From DATHZQ01 sp963823505 (GTDB taxonomy: Bacteria > Actinomycetota > Acidimicrobiia > Spongiisociales > UBA5794): a stretch of DNA of 64,000 bases. A model generated the notes under the pieces. That model worked only from the letters and a program-made list of their open reading frames with translations, was not told the origin of the DNA and did no database searches. Position numbers and translations under genes: made by a program. Below, piece after piece: positions 8,843 through 17,705 of this stretch. The stretch is from positions 1,178,001 through 1,242,000 of the forward strand of contig CAWGLY010000005.1 in NCBI GenBank assembly GCA_963823505.1, given 5' to 3'. Numbering within the stretch: the first letter of the stretch is position 1; every line of letters starts with the position of its first letter.

Positions 8843-10050
8843 GCGCCGACCTCAAACGTGACGGTGGTTCCTCCGTTGCCGCTGTCGATTCGGAGGGTGC
8901 CTCCCACGAGCTCGGCACGCTCGATCATGCCGGTAACCCCATGGTGTCCTGCGACGCTCGGCTGGTGCGCGTCAAAGCCCGTGCCGTCGTCCGAAACCTG
9001 GACGGAGAGCGTCCGGCCGCTCCCCATGGCCTGCACGGTGACGGACTCCGCACCGGAATGGCGCATGGCGTTGACGAGTGCCTCGTCGACGATCCTGTAC
9101 GCGGCCTGTTCGACATCCGGGTCGAGTTCGTCCAGATCGCCGCTGATATCAAGGGTGATGTTCATCGAAGATGATGCGGACGCGTCGGCACCGAGGCGTT
9201 CGATCGCGGCGGCGAGGCCGAGTTCCTCGAGTGGCGAGGCGCGCAGGGCCTGGATCGCCCTGCGCGCCTCCGTCAGCCCGGTCCGGGTACCTTCAAGCGA
9301 ACGCTCAACCATCGCCTTTGCTCTCGATGGGTCCTCGTCCCACACGCTGCGAGCGCCCTCGAGTTGCACCGCCACCGCACTCAGCGCATGGGCAAGCGTG
9401 TCGTGCAGTTCACGTGCCAATCGATTCCGTTCCCGGCTCGTCGCAAGCTGTTCGAGCGTCGTTGCGTGGCGGGCGATGACGACACGCTGCTCCCGCTGCC
9501 GGGTGGCGAGTTGCGCGATGAACACCCCGACAAATGCGAAGAGCGCCCCACGGCCGACGAGCAGCGCCCCCACGATCTGCGGGGAAGCGTTGGTCGTGGC
9601 GAGCTGTGGAAGGAGCACGACTGCATCGAGCAAGGTCGTACCTACGGCAAACAACAGGACGACGCGATAGCGGTACTGCCACGCAACGATCAGCAGCGGC
9701 ACGAAGAGCACGAAGACCAAGACCCAGTAGTCGGCGACCACCGCGTATGCGGTGTCGCCGCGCTCGATTCGCCTGGCCACGGCGACGCCGTTCTCCAGGA
9801 TGGGGCTGATGGCGGCGATGGCCAGGCCGATCGGTAGGTAGGCCCTCCCCAAGGCATCTCGGAGCGGCTGGGCGAGCAGGTACACGAGGAGGAACCCGAA
9901 CACCACGACCCCTGGCCCGGGAACGAGGAGCAACTCCGTGTCGGCGCGGTTCTCCAAGGATGCGTTCATCACCACCAACAACGCCAACCGGAAACCGACG
10001 AAGGCTCGGAAGACGCGGAGGACGCCCGGTTCGATGGCTGCTGCGCTCAT
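8839..10050 (-). CDS. Two-component sensor histidine kinase (HisKA_3 type)
   Basis: 403 aa. Several N-terminal hydrophobic segments form the sensor. They are followed by the HisKA_3 dimerisation helix with the phospho-histidine in RLARELHDTLAHALS and an HATPase domain (ALVNAMRHSG, then VSDDGTGFD). This NarX/DesK-like class partners with LuxR-type regulators, matching the downstream gene. I place the start at MSAAAIEPG (10050): a CATAAT box sits 6 nt upstream and the extended frame to 10158 is not conserved-looking. Confidence 0.9.
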   Translation of the reverse strand: MSAAAIEPGVLRVFRAFVGFRLALLVVMNASLENRADTELLLVPGPGVVVFGFLLVYLLAQPLRDALGRAYLPIGLAIAAISPILENGVAVARRIERGDTAYAVVADYWVLVFVLFVPLLIVAWQYRYRVVLLFAVGTTLLDAVVLLPQLATTNASPQIVGALLVGRGALFAFVGVFIAQLATRQREQRVVIARHATTLEQLATSRERNRLARELHDTLAHALSAVAVQLEGARSVWDEDPSRAKAMVERSLEGTRTGLTEARRAIQALRASPLEELGLAAAIERLGADASASSSMNITLDISGDLDELDPDVEQAAYRIVDEALVNAMRHSGAESVTVQAMGSGRTLSVQVSDDGTGFDAHQPSVAGHHGVTGMIERAELVGGTLRIDSGNGGTTVTFEVGA

Positions 10051-10056
10051 CGGGCC

Positions 10057-10062
10057 ATTATG
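10057..10062 (-). promoter_or_regulatory. -10 box, probable leaderless start of histidine kinase
   Basis: Reads CATAAT on the minus strand, 6 nt before the ATG at 10050; no Shine-Dalgarno. Confidence 0.55.
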
Positions 10063-10242
10063 GGACGCTGTCGGGCCGTTGTTTGCCCTCCTGCCAACGT
10101 CGTGACTTGCGTCACCCCGGTTGGTGACCTCCGTCATACACGCCGTTGCGGGAGCCATGCGGCAACGTGATCCGATCCACTACCGGCCCTGCCGCGCTCT
10201 TGGTGCAATGCCTGCATCAGTCGAGATCCACGGAGGTGGACC

Positions 10243-10734
10243 ATGGGAAAGGCAAAGATCGCCCTGGCAGCATCGGTGGCCGCGCTTGCTCTCTTTGCGA
10301 GTGCGTGCAGCATCGATGTCGAACGCAATGCCGACGGGTCGCTCGGCGTCGCCGCCGTCATGACCGAGGAGAGCCTCGAAACCGAGATCGAGCGCGACCC
10401 GCAGAACGAAAGCGTCGAACTCGAGATCACCGATGGCTACGTGCTCGCCGAGGTGGCTCGCATCGAACGCGACGGCCGGAGGGCACTGGTGACCTTCCGG
10501 GCCGACATCGGGCTGCAGGACGGCGACCTGGTCGTGGCCGTGTCCGACGCCGAGTACGACGGGTTCCCGATCCCCCAGAGCTTCGTCCAAGTCTGGAACG
10601 AAGAGCTCGCCAGAGCCCTGCGGACCGCAGCGAATCAGCACCCCGATGCAGCCCTGCTGTCCATCACCGTCGATGACGGACAGATCGCTACCGAGTGGCG
10701 CCTGGAGACGCCGGAGAGCCAAGAGACTGGTTGA
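10243..10734 (+). CDS. Putative lipoprotein of unknown function
   Basis: 163 aa. GGAGGTGG precedes the ATG. The signal peptide KIALAASVAALALFASAC ends at a lipobox cysteine (residue 22). The mature part is acidic (TEESLETEIERDPQ) and predicted to be surface-exposed and membrane-anchored. I recognise no named family. It is followed directly by the 7-bp repeat block and so looks monocistronic. Confidence 0.75.
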   Translation: MGKAKIALAASVAALALFASACSIDVERNADGSLGVAAVMTEESLETEIERDPQNESVELEITDGYVLAEVARIERDGRRALVTFRADIGLQDGDLVVAVSDAEYDGFPIPQSFVQVWNEELARALRTAANQHPDAALLSITVDDGQIATEWRLETPESQETG

Positions 10735-10767
10735 GGGAAACCGGCTGCTGGTCAGGTCGGCCGTATC

Positions 10768-10923
10768 GGGCCGCAGGGAGGTATCCGGTATCCAGTATCC
10801 CGTATTCCCTGACGCTGAGGAACCGCTCCTGGTCAACCTCTCCGAACCGGATACCGGATACCAGATACCGGATACCGGATACCGGATACGTCCCCACCCG
10901 ACGAACCGTCAAGGTGGTGCACC
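10768..10923. repeat. Heptamer inverted-repeat unit, copy A
   Basis: First of two direct copies of a roughly 160-bp unit (second at 10965-11127), both flanked by GGGCCGCAGGGAG and ACGAACCGTCAAGGTGG. The left arm (from 10780) is GGTATCC-type heptamers. The right arm (10850-10889) is GATACCG repeated 5.7 times with one GATACCA variant. The arms are reverse complements, so the unit can fold into a long hairpin around a loop of about 40 nt. Confidence 0.75.
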
Positions 10924-10964
10924 GCTGACACCCACCTACCGGCTGCGGGTCAAATCGCTGCACC

Positions 10965-11127
<163 letters not shown>

Positions 11128-11154
11128 ACCGAAACCCACCCCTTTCAGACGCGG

Positions 11155-11805
11155 AAAACCCCGAGGGAGCTTTGGCCGAAGCTTCTGCCCTCTCGGGGTT
11201 ACCGTTTCGAAGCCTCCCGAGGGAAACTCCGATCCGCTTCGTCAGAGCCGAAGCTCCGTCTCAGCGGGGTGCCATCGAGCTGGTGCCCGGGCTTTCACCC
11301 TTGCCGCCGGCTCGCCGGCAGTCCGTCCTTCCTCCCGGCTGCGGTCGGTGTGACCCTCCCGCCGCCCGGCACCCGGCCGAACCTTTCCGTCCAGGACCGA
11401 GGTCCTTTCCGGAGGGCTCCAGTCGACCGAAGCCGGCTGTTGCCCGTTCCGGGATTCCGACCGAGGCCGGTCACCCGAGGTCTTCCGTCGGGCCGAAACC
11501 CTCAGCAAGACCCTTGCTCACCAGGCCGAAACCCTTCGAGCTGCCCATCCGACCCGAAGGTCATCTGAACTGCCTCTTCGAGCCGAAGCTCTCCGAAGCC
11601 TCCCTTCCACGCCGACCGAAGCCGGTGCTTGAGGGAACCCGATCGTGCCCGAGCCATCCAACGGTTTCCCGCCTTCTCGGCCTGGGCCCGTGACCTCCGA
11701 AGAGGCCTCTCGGGCTGTGCCTCGAAGGACGAATCCCCCGAGGGAGCGCAAAGGTACGTCGTCATCCCCGGGCCCGTCAACTCAGATCGGTGGTTGGTTT
11801 TCGCG
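11155..11805. repeat. Hairpin-rich intergenic element, copy II
   Basis: 651 bp with the same ends as 7126-7457. The left 46 nt (11155-11200) are identical and fold as a stem-loop. The right end has CAGATC (11783) and GGTTGGTTTTCGCG (11792-11805). The interior is about twice as long as copy I, differs in sequence, but shows the same style of closely packed short inverted repeats and CCGAAG words. It ends about 150 nt before the Fe-S nuclease gene. Together with the heptamer block it fills the 1.2-kb gap between 10734 and 11954, where I see no gene. Confidence 0.6.
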
Positions 11806-11940
11806 TCTCCTTCCAAGTTTTCGCGACCGCCAAGATCTGCTGCCGTACGGCGCCGCGGACCGCCGCTCAGCGACCCTCCGGTACCCTGGAGCAACCGGAA
11901 CAGGAATTACACGCATGTGGTTCGTGTCACACGTTCGCCG

Positions 11941-11946
11941 TATAGT
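11941..11946 (+). promoter_or_regulatory. -10 box, probable leaderless start of Fe-S nuclease
   Basis: TATAGT lies 7 nt before the ATG at 11954; no Shine-Dalgarno. Confidence 0.55.
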
Positions 11947-11953
11947 CGATGCC

Positions 11954-12757
11954 ATGAAGGCAATGACGGCCGCACCACTCCCCACACCAGTCGCCCAGCC
12001 CCAGCTCTTGGAGACGCTCTCCCCCAGCCGGGCCAGCGACTTCAAACATTGCCCCCAGCTTTTCAAGTTCCGGGCAATCGACAAGATCGAGACTCCGCCG
12101 AATGTCTACCAAGCTCGCGGGACCACCGCCCACCTCGCTCTCCAACGACTGTTCGACGAACCGGCGCCCAACCGGACACCGGAGCGCCTCTTCGATCTGT
12201 TCCGCGACGCATGGGTGGAGTTGAAGCCTGAGGAGTTCCCCGATCTGTTCCCGAGCGTCGAGGATGAACGGGAGTGGGGCATCGAGAGCCTGGCTGTGGT
12301 CGCCAACTACTTCGGCATCGAAGATCCGACGGCGATGGAACCTCTCGAGCGTGAGCTTGACATGCTCGAACCGCTCGGTGACATGACCATCCGCGGCATC
12401 CTCGATCGGATGGAAGAGTCCAAAGACGGCCTCGTGATCACCGACTACAAGACGGGGAAGGCACCTCCGGAGCGGTACGCGATCCCTGCCTTCTTTGCGC
12501 TGAAGATCTACGCATTGCTGATCCGGCGCCGCACCGGGCGCACGCCGGTGCGGTTGAAGCTCATGTACCTCAACGACCCCGTCATCTACGAGATCCCGGT
12601 GACGGATGGTCAGCTCGACGCCATGGAACGGCAACTCGAAGCGTTGTGGGCTGCCATCAATCGGGCGATCACCACGGACACGTTCCCACCGCGGCCCGGC
12701 CGCTTGTGCGACTGGTGCAGCTACCGGGATCTGTGTCCGGCGTGGAGCGAGTCGTGA
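11954..12757 (+). CDS. PD-(D/E)XK superfamily nuclease, RecB/Cas4-like, probable Fe-S protein
   Basis: 267 aa. It shows the order of motifs of RecB-family nucleases: RASDFKHCPQLFKF with the first cysteine, GTTAHLALQRLF, the metal-binding aspartate in GILDRME, and the catalytic ITDYKTGK. The C-terminal cluster CDWCSYRDLCP adds three cysteines, so a 4Fe-4S cluster as in AddB, AdnB and Cas4 is likely. No helicase domain is present. It is a stand-alone nuclease near, but not adjacent to, adnAB. The start at 11954 is set by the -10 box 7 nt upstream. Confidence 0.85.
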   Translation: MKAMTAAPLPTPVAQPQLLETLSPSRASDFKHCPQLFKFRAIDKIETPPNVYQARGTTAHLALQRLFDEPAPNRTPERLFDLFRDAWVELKPEEFPDLFPSVEDEREWGIESLAVVANYFGIEDPTAMEPLERELDMLEPLGDMTIRGILDRMEESKDGLVITDYKTGKAPPERYAIPAFFALKIYALLIRRRTGRTPVRLKLMYLNDPVIYEIPVTDGQLDAMERQLEALWAAINRAITTDTFPPRPGRLCDWCSYRDLCPAWSES

Positions 12758-12786
12758 GCCGCCCACAACGCGGCAAGGCGCCGAGA

Positions 12787-12833
12787 CCTCAGCATGAATC
12801 CACCGTGCGCATCGGCTGGGTCGCCCGGCAGCC
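12787..12833 (+). repeat. Interspersed repeat, forward copy
   Basis: A 47-bp segment containing GAATCCAC and ending in GGCTGGGTCGCCCGGCAGCC. It recurs in inverted orientation at 14346-14392 with few differences. It lies just downstream of the Fe-S nuclease gene. Confidence 0.6.
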
Positions 12834-12955
12834 AGCGCCGGCGCAGGCTGCACCCACAATGCCGTGATCACACCCGGTGATGCCGGCACACGCGGACAAA
12901 GAAGGACCGGGACCCACTCCCGGGCGACCGCTCCCCAGACTCGATGGATGCAAGC

Positions 12956-13695
12956 TCAGGGGTAGATGCCTCGCGCCAGTTTGGCGTCCGTGACCCTGCG
13001 GATCCCTTTGATGAGCGCCGCCGTGCGCAGATCCACGTCGTGCTGTGAGGCGATGTCGATGACCTCGGAGAGCGCACGGTTCATGATCTCCCGCAGGCGG
13101 GCAACGATTTCCGATTCCGACCAGAAGTAGTTCTGGAGGTCCTGGACCCACCGAAGTACGACACCGTCACCCCGCCAGCGTTGGCGAGCACGTCGGGGAC
13201 CACGGTGACCCCTGCGGCGTTCAGCGCCGCATCGGCTTCGAGCGTCGTAGGACCGTTGGCCCCCTCCAGGATCACCCTTGCCCTGATGTCTGCAACATTC
13301 CCGCGATGGATGACCCCGCCGACGGCGGCAGGGATGAGGCAATCGCACTCCATGGCCAAGAGCTCCGCAGGGGTGATCTCATCGGCGTCGGCAAAACCCT
13401 TCACACCGCGGTGGGCGTCGCTGTAGGCGATCAGATCCTCCACCTTGAACCCGGCGTCATTGTGAAGGGCCCCGGTGACGTCCGAGACACCGATCGCCCT
13501 GCAACCGAGCGGGGCAGCCGCCAGCGCCGCATACCGGCCGACGTTGCCGAAGCCTTGCACGACGACCTGCGCCCCCTCGGTTCGCCAACGCCGCCACTTC
13601 GCCCAGGTTCAGGTCACATGCGTAGCGGCCCCCCCTTTGGTGGGGCCCATGGTCAGGAGGTGTTGGACACGGTATCCACGCACCGTCTCGAGTGG
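12956..13695 (-). pseudogene. gdhA: Glutamate dehydrogenase pseudogene (frameshifts and internal deletion)
   Basis: Reading the minus strand gives Glu/Leu/Phe/Val dehydrogenase pieces in order. First comes GYRVQHLLTMGPTKGG (substrate domain). A frame change at a run of seven C (13629-13635) leads to RYACDLNLGEVAALA. A junction near 13580 leads to EGAQVVVQGFGNVGR (Rossmann glycine loop). The rest of the NAD domain runs to VSYFG. A 1-nt deletion near 13150 then leads to WVQDLQNYFWSESEI and the C-terminus ARGIYP. About 130 residues, including the catalytic lysine region, are missing at the junction, and the N-terminus is absent. The gene cannot make an active enzyme. Confidence 0.88.
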
Positions 13696-13751
13696 CCTCC
13701 TCGATGCGTCCCGCCGGTACCCTGACGATCGGCAGCCATCCGAGTCAGGCT

Positions 13752-14237
13752 ATGAACGCACCGTCTCCAACCATCTACACCGTCGGGCACGGATCAGACG
13801 ACTTCGCCGGGGTCTTCCGGAGGCTGGCCATCCACAACGTCGGGATGATCGCCGACGTGCGCTCGGTGCCCTACTCCCGACACGCGCCCCAGTTCACCAA
13901 AGACGAGCTGACCCACCTCACCGCAGAATTCAACGTGGGCTACCGATGGCTCGGCGACCGCCTCGGCGGCCGACCCTCTGACCCTGAACTCCTGAGGGAC
14001 GGACAACCCGATTGGGCGGCGATCGGCGCAGGCGCTGCATTCGCTGCAGGTCTCTCCGAATTGGAGGGGCTCACCCACTCCGCAACCGTGGCCATCATGT
14101 GCAGCGAGCTCGACCCGAGCCACTGTCATCGCAGCGTGCTGATCGCCCCGGTGCTCGAGGAACGCGGGTATCGGGTGATGCACGTGCTCGCCGACGGCAC
14201 GGCCGCACGCCATCAGCCGCCGTTGCCGGCGCTCTGA
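13752..14237 (+). CDS. DUF488 domain-containing protein
   Basis: 161 aa. It opens with IYTVGHGSDDF and has IADVRSVPYSRHAPQF and a later CSELDPSHCHRSVLIA, the conserved features of DUF488. This small cytoplasmic family has conserved cysteine and histidine residues and no established function. The ATG at 13752 gives the usual length and begins just before the conserved strand. It is transcribed away from the glutamate dehydrogenase pseudogene. Confidence 0.82.
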   Translation: MNAPSPTIYTVGHGSDDFAGVFRRLAIHNVGMIADVRSVPYSRHAPQFTKDELTHLTAEFNVGYRWLGDRLGGRPSDPELLRDGQPDWAAIGAGAAFAAGLSELEGLTHSATVAIMCSELDPSHCHRSVLIAPVLEERGYRVMHVLADGTAARHQPPLPAL

Positions 14238-14345
14238 GCTTGCGTCCACCACGTCGGCGAGGCGGTCGCCCGGGAGTGGTCGCCCCTGTGTGGAGGCGTG
14301 CCGGCCCGCACAGAGGGTGAGGACGGCGATGCAGCCGCTGCGTAC

Positions 14346-14392
14346 GGCTGCCGGGCGACCCAGCCGGTGCGAATCGTGGATTCGGGCTGAGG
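14346..14392 (-). repeat. Interspersed repeat, inverted copy
   Basis: Minus-strand copy of the repeat at 12787-12833, sharing the 20-nt core GGCTGGGTCGCCCGGCAGCC. The pair brackets the glutamate dehydrogenase pseudogene and the DUF488 gene. Confidence 0.6.
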
Positions 14393-14408
14393 TTCCGCAA
14401 GGAACCTC
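14389..14408 (-). terminator. Stem-loop at the 3' end of the Lrp-type gene
   Basis: Perfect 8-bp stem GAGGTTCC / GGAACCTC with loop TTGC on the minus strand. It overlaps the stop codon of the regulator gene. There is no U-run, so intrinsic termination is uncertain. The TTGC loop matches hairpins inside the 7.1-kb element. Confidence 0.4.
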
Positions 14409-14883
14409 ACTCTGTTGGGGGATTGAGGTCGGGTAGTCCAGGCTTACCGACGAACTCGAAGACCAGCGACGTCTCGATGTGCGCCACTTCCGGCAGCGTG
14501 GTGAACCCACTCACGGCAAGGTCCCGCAGGTGTTCGGCGTCCCGGACGACAACATGGACCAGGAAGTCGTCTGCCCCGGTCACGTGCCACAAGCTGATCA
14601 CCTCGTCCATACCCAGCGCATGCTCGCGAAACCGCTCGACCTCTGCTGCAGCGTGACGGTTGAGCCGCACGGCAACGGTCGCCCGCATCCCGATGCCGAG
14701 CACCGCCGGATCGACGTCGGCGTGATAGCCGAGCACCACTCCCCCATCCTCGAGGCGGCGCACCCGCTCCGAGCACGTCGAAGGCGCAACCCCGACGGCT
14801 GCGGCCAGCTCCTTGTTCGACAAGCGCGCATTCTTCTGAAGAAGCGCAACGATCCTGCGATCTGTTCGGTCAAGCTGCTGCAT
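14407..14883 (-). CDS. Lrp/AsnC family transcriptional regulator
   Basis: 158 aa, the usual length. The N-terminal AsnC-type helix-turn-helix reads LDRTDRRIVALLQKNARLS and NKELAAAVGVAPSTCSERV. The C-terminal RAM effector domain (VSGFTTLPEVAHIETSLVF) follows. It is divergent from the PLP-lyase operon with 135 bp between starts. By the usual logic of this family it should sense an amino acid and control those lyase genes. Confidence 0.92.
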   Translation of the reverse strand: MQQLDRTDRRIVALLQKNARLSNKELAAAVGVAPSTCSERVRRLEDGGVVLGYHADVDPAVLGIGMRATVAVRLNRHAAAEVERFREHALGMDEVISLWHVTGADDFLVHVVVRDAEHLRDLAVSGFTTLPEVAHIETSLVFEFVGKPGLPDLNPPTE

Positions 14884-14910
14884 TGTTGCTCTCTGCCGAA
14901 TTGGCTACGG

Positions 14911-14923
14911 GAAGTATTGCAGA
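14911..14923. promoter_or_regulatory. Shared 13-mer GAAGTATTGCAGA in a divergent regulator promoter
   Basis: The same 13 bases occur at 60353-60365, again upstream of a minus-strand regulator gene. On the minus strand it reads TCTGCAATACTTC, which could include a -10 element for the Lrp gene; alternatively it is an operator. Confidence 0.35.
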
Positions 14924-15018
14924 ATCCCGCACAATTCATATCGTAGAGATGGCAGAGACGCAGCACCGACGGCAGATCGCAGCTGCATCCGGATCTTCCA
15001 CTGCATCGAGGAGACGAC

Positions 15019-16293
15019 ATGAAGGATCACACGAGCGACAGCCTGAGTGGCCGCCGGCTCCGTCCGGAGAGCCTGATGATGAGCTACGGCTACACCCCGA
15101 GCTGGTCCGAAGGCGCTCTCAAGAGCCCGATCTTCCAGACTTCGACCTTCGTGTTCGAGACGGCCGAGGAGGGCAAGCAGTTCTTCGAGGTGGCCACCGG
15201 TCAGCGGGAATGCGCCGACGGCGAGCACGTCGGCCTGATCTACAGCAGGCTCAACAACCCCGACCTGGAGATCCTCGAGGACCGACTCCGGCTCTGGGAC
15301 GGTGCCGAGAGCGCCAGAGTTTTCGGCAGCGGCATGGCGGCGATCGCAACCACGATGCTCGCCTACCTCAGGCCCGGCCGAGCGCTGCTTCATTCCGGAC
15401 CTCTCTACGGCGGCACCGACCACCTCGTCAAGGTCGTGCTGCCCGCCATGGGAATCCCCACGGTCGAATACACCGCCGAGATGGACCGCACGGCCATCGA
15501 AGCGGCCCTGCAGCGCCTTGCCCCGGACGCCGAACTCGCGATGATCTTCATCGAGACGCCTGCCAACCCCACCAACGATCTCTTCGACATTGCGCTCGCC
15601 GCTGAGATCGCCGACTCCCACGCAGGTGAGGCCGGGCGTCCCGTCGTCGTCGTCGACAACACGTTCCTCGGGCCGATGTGGCAGCAACCGCTCACCGTCG
15701 GGGCCGACCTCGTGGTCTACTCCGCAACCAAATACATCGGCGGCCACAGCGACCTCGTTGCCGGGGCCGTGGTCGGCAGCAGAGAAGGCGTCGCTCCTGT
15801 CGCTTCGCTGCGGACGTATCTCGGCACCATGGCGACACCGTTCGTCGGCTGGATGTTGATGCGGTCGCTCGAGACCCTGGCGATCCGAATGGAACGACAA
15901 TCGGCAACCGCCCAGCGTGTCGCCGGCTTCCTCGCCACCCATCCGCGGGTGCACAACATCCACTATCTCGGGCTCCTCGAGCCCGGCGACCCTGGCTACG
16001 AGCTCTACAAACGCCAGTGCACCGGCCCAGGGGCGATGATCTCGTTCGAGGTGGACGGTGGAGAGGAGGGGGCCTTCCGGTTCCTCAACAACCTCGAACT
16101 CGTCCGGTTGGCCGTGAGCCTCGGCAGCACCGAGTCGCTGGCGGAGCACCCGGCAACGATGACTCACGCAGGCGTGGACCCGCAGCAGAAGCTCGCCCTC
16201 GGCATCACCCCTGCGCTGGTGCGGCTCTCGGTAGGGGTTGAGCACCCCGAAGATCTCGTGCTCGATCTCGGCCGGGCCCTGGAATCGATCTGA
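15019..16293 (+). CDS. Cys/Met metabolism PLP-dependent enzyme (gamma-lyase / gamma-synthase family)
   Basis: 424 aa, fold-type I. The PLP lysine is K238 in YSATKYIGGHSD; GSGMAAIATTML and SLGSTESLAEHPATMTHAG are family hallmarks. Methionine gamma-lyase, cystathionine gamma-synthase/lyase and O-acylhomoserine sulfhydrylase share these, so the reaction cannot be fixed from motifs alone. Co-transcription with tyrosine phenol-lyase 32 nt downstream, and a divergent Lrp regulator, favour a catabolic amino-acid lyase. The start at 15019 follows GAGGAGACGAC. Confidence 0.85.
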   Translation: MKDHTSDSLSGRRLRPESLMMSYGYTPSWSEGALKSPIFQTSTFVFETAEEGKQFFEVATGQRECADGEHVGLIYSRLNNPDLEILEDRLRLWDGAESARVFGSGMAAIATTMLAYLRPGRALLHSGPLYGGTDHLVKVVLPAMGIPTVEYTAEMDRTAIEAALQRLAPDAELAMIFIETPANPTNDLFDIALAAEIADSHAGEAGRPVVVVDNTFLGPMWQQPLTVGADLVVYSATKYIGGHSDLVAGAVVGSREGVAPVASLRTYLGTMATPFVGWMLMRSLETLAIRMERQSATAQRVAGFLATHPRVHNIHYLGLLEPGDPGYELYKRQCTGPGAMISFEVDGGEEGAFRFLNNLELVRLAVSLGSTESLAEHPATMTHAGVDPQQKLALGITPALVRLSVGVEHPEDLVLDLGRALESI

Positions 16294-16325
16294 TCGTGTC
16301 GAACCGTGACATCCGGAGGTGACTG

Positions 16326-17705
16326 GTGAGAAAGAGTTGGGCTGAGCCCTACAAGATCAAGGTCGTCGAGCCCATTCGCATGACGACGGCAGCGGAAAGA
16401 GCGCGTGCGATCATCGACGCCGGCTACAACACGTTCCTGTTGCGGTCGGATGACGTCTACATCGATCTGCTCACGGACTCCGGAACATCCGCAATGTCGG
16501 ACTACCAGTGGGCCGGGCTCATGGTCGGTGACGAGGCCTATGCGGGGAGCCGCAGCTTCTACAACCTCGTCGATGCGGTCCACGACGTCTATGGCTACGA
16601 GGAGCTGATCCCTACCCACCAGGGCCGCGGCGCCGAGCACATCCTGAGCCAGATCCTCATCGAGCCGGGCGACTACGTCCCGGGCAACATGTATTTCACG
16701 ACGACACGGTTCCACCAGGAACGCGCCGGCGGCACGTTCGTCGATGTCATCGTCGACGAAGCCCACGACACCAAGAGCCTCTACCCGTGGAAGGGCAACG
16801 TGGACCTCGTCAAACTGCAGCGGCTCGTCGACGACGTCGGCGCCGATCGTATCCCCTACATCTCGGTCGAGACCAACGTGAACATGGCCGGCGGCCAGCC
16901 GCTTTCGATGGAGAACCTCGCCGCGACTCATGAGCTCTGTCAGCGCTACGGCATCCTCGTGATGTTGGACGCCACCCGGGCCCTCGAGAACGCATGGTTC
17001 ATCAAGCAGCGCGAGTTCGGGTACGCGGATATGAGCGTCGCCGACATCGTCCGCAAGCTGTGCTCGTACTCCGACGGGGCGACGGTGTCTTCGAAGAAGG
17101 ACAACCTCGTCAACATCGGCGGGTTCCTTGCGCTGCGGGACCCCGAGTTGGCCCGCCGCGCCCGTGCGCTGCTGGTCGCCTTCGAGGGACTCCACACCTA
17201 CGGGGGAATGTCCGGCCGCGACATGGAGGCGCTGGCTCGCGGAATCCGCGAGATGGTGGCGACGGACGACCACGTCATGGCTCGCGTCGGCCAGGTCGAG
17301 TACCTCGGTGACGGACTCATCAAGGCAGGAGTGCCGATCGTGCAGCCGGTCGGCGGTCACGGTGTCTTTCTCGATGCCATGGAGGCCCTCCCCCACGTGC
17401 CCCAGAACGAGTTCCCTGCGCAAGCGCTCACCGCAGCGATCTACATGGAGTCGGGGGTGCGAGGGATGGAAAGAGGTGTGGTGTCGGCAGGCCGGGATCC
17501 ACACACCGGCGACCACCACTATCCCAAGCTGGAGCTCGTGCGGCTGGCCGTGCCGCGCCGGGTGTACACGCAAGCCCACATGGACGTCGTCATCGAGTCG
17601 GTGGCCGAAGTGTTCACCCATCGTGAAGAGGTCGGCGGACTGCGCTTCACCTACGAGCCTGCCGAGCTGCGCTTCTTCCAAGCTCGCTTCGAACCGACCT
17701 CGTAG
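16326..17705 (+). CDS. tpl: Tyrosine phenol-lyase
   Basis: 459 aa beta-eliminating PLP lyase, GTG start with GGAGGTG upstream. It splits L-tyrosine to phenol, pyruvate and ammonia. The family includes tryptophanase, but specificity residues point to tyrosine: R383 in GMERG (Arg381 in Citrobacter freundii TPL) and F450/F451 in LRFFQARF (Phe448/449), where tryptophanase has Ile/Val and His. The PLP lysine is K258 in SSKKDN. FLLRSDDVYIDLLTDSGT, PTHQGRGAE and NMYFTTTRFHQE are also TPL-like. Second gene of the lyase operon. Confidence 0.87.
   Translation: MRKSWAEPYKIKVVEPIRMTTAAERARAIIDAGYNTFLLRSDDVYIDLLTDSGTSAMSDYQWAGLMVGDEAYAGSRSFYNLVDAVHDVYGYEELIPTHQGRGAEHILSQILIEPGDYVPGNMYFTTTRFHQERAGGTFVDVIVDEAHDTKSLYPWKGNVDLVKLQRLVDDVGADRIPYISVETNVNMAGGQPLSMENLAATHELCQRYGILVMLDATRALENAWFIKQREFGYADMSVADIVRKLCSYSDGATVSSKKDNLVNIGGFLALRDPELARRARALLVAFEGLHTYGGMSGRDMEALARGIREMVATDDHVMARVGQVEYLGDGLIKAGVPIVQPVGGHGVFLDAMEALPHVPQNEFPAQALTAAIYMESGVRGMERGVVSAGRDPHTGDHHYPKLELVRLAVPRRVYTQAHMDVVIESVAEVFTHREEVGGLRFTYEPAELRFFQARFEPTS

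Noticed and set aside
14905..16245. 446-codon minus-strand open frame opposite the gamma-lyase gene
   Set aside because: Antisense shadow that would also run through the divergent lrp promoter region.
16164..17681. 505-codon minus-strand open frame opposite tyrosine phenol-lyase
   Set aside because: Antisense shadow rich in Val/Asp/His/Arg; the plus strand encodes a complete conserved enzyme.
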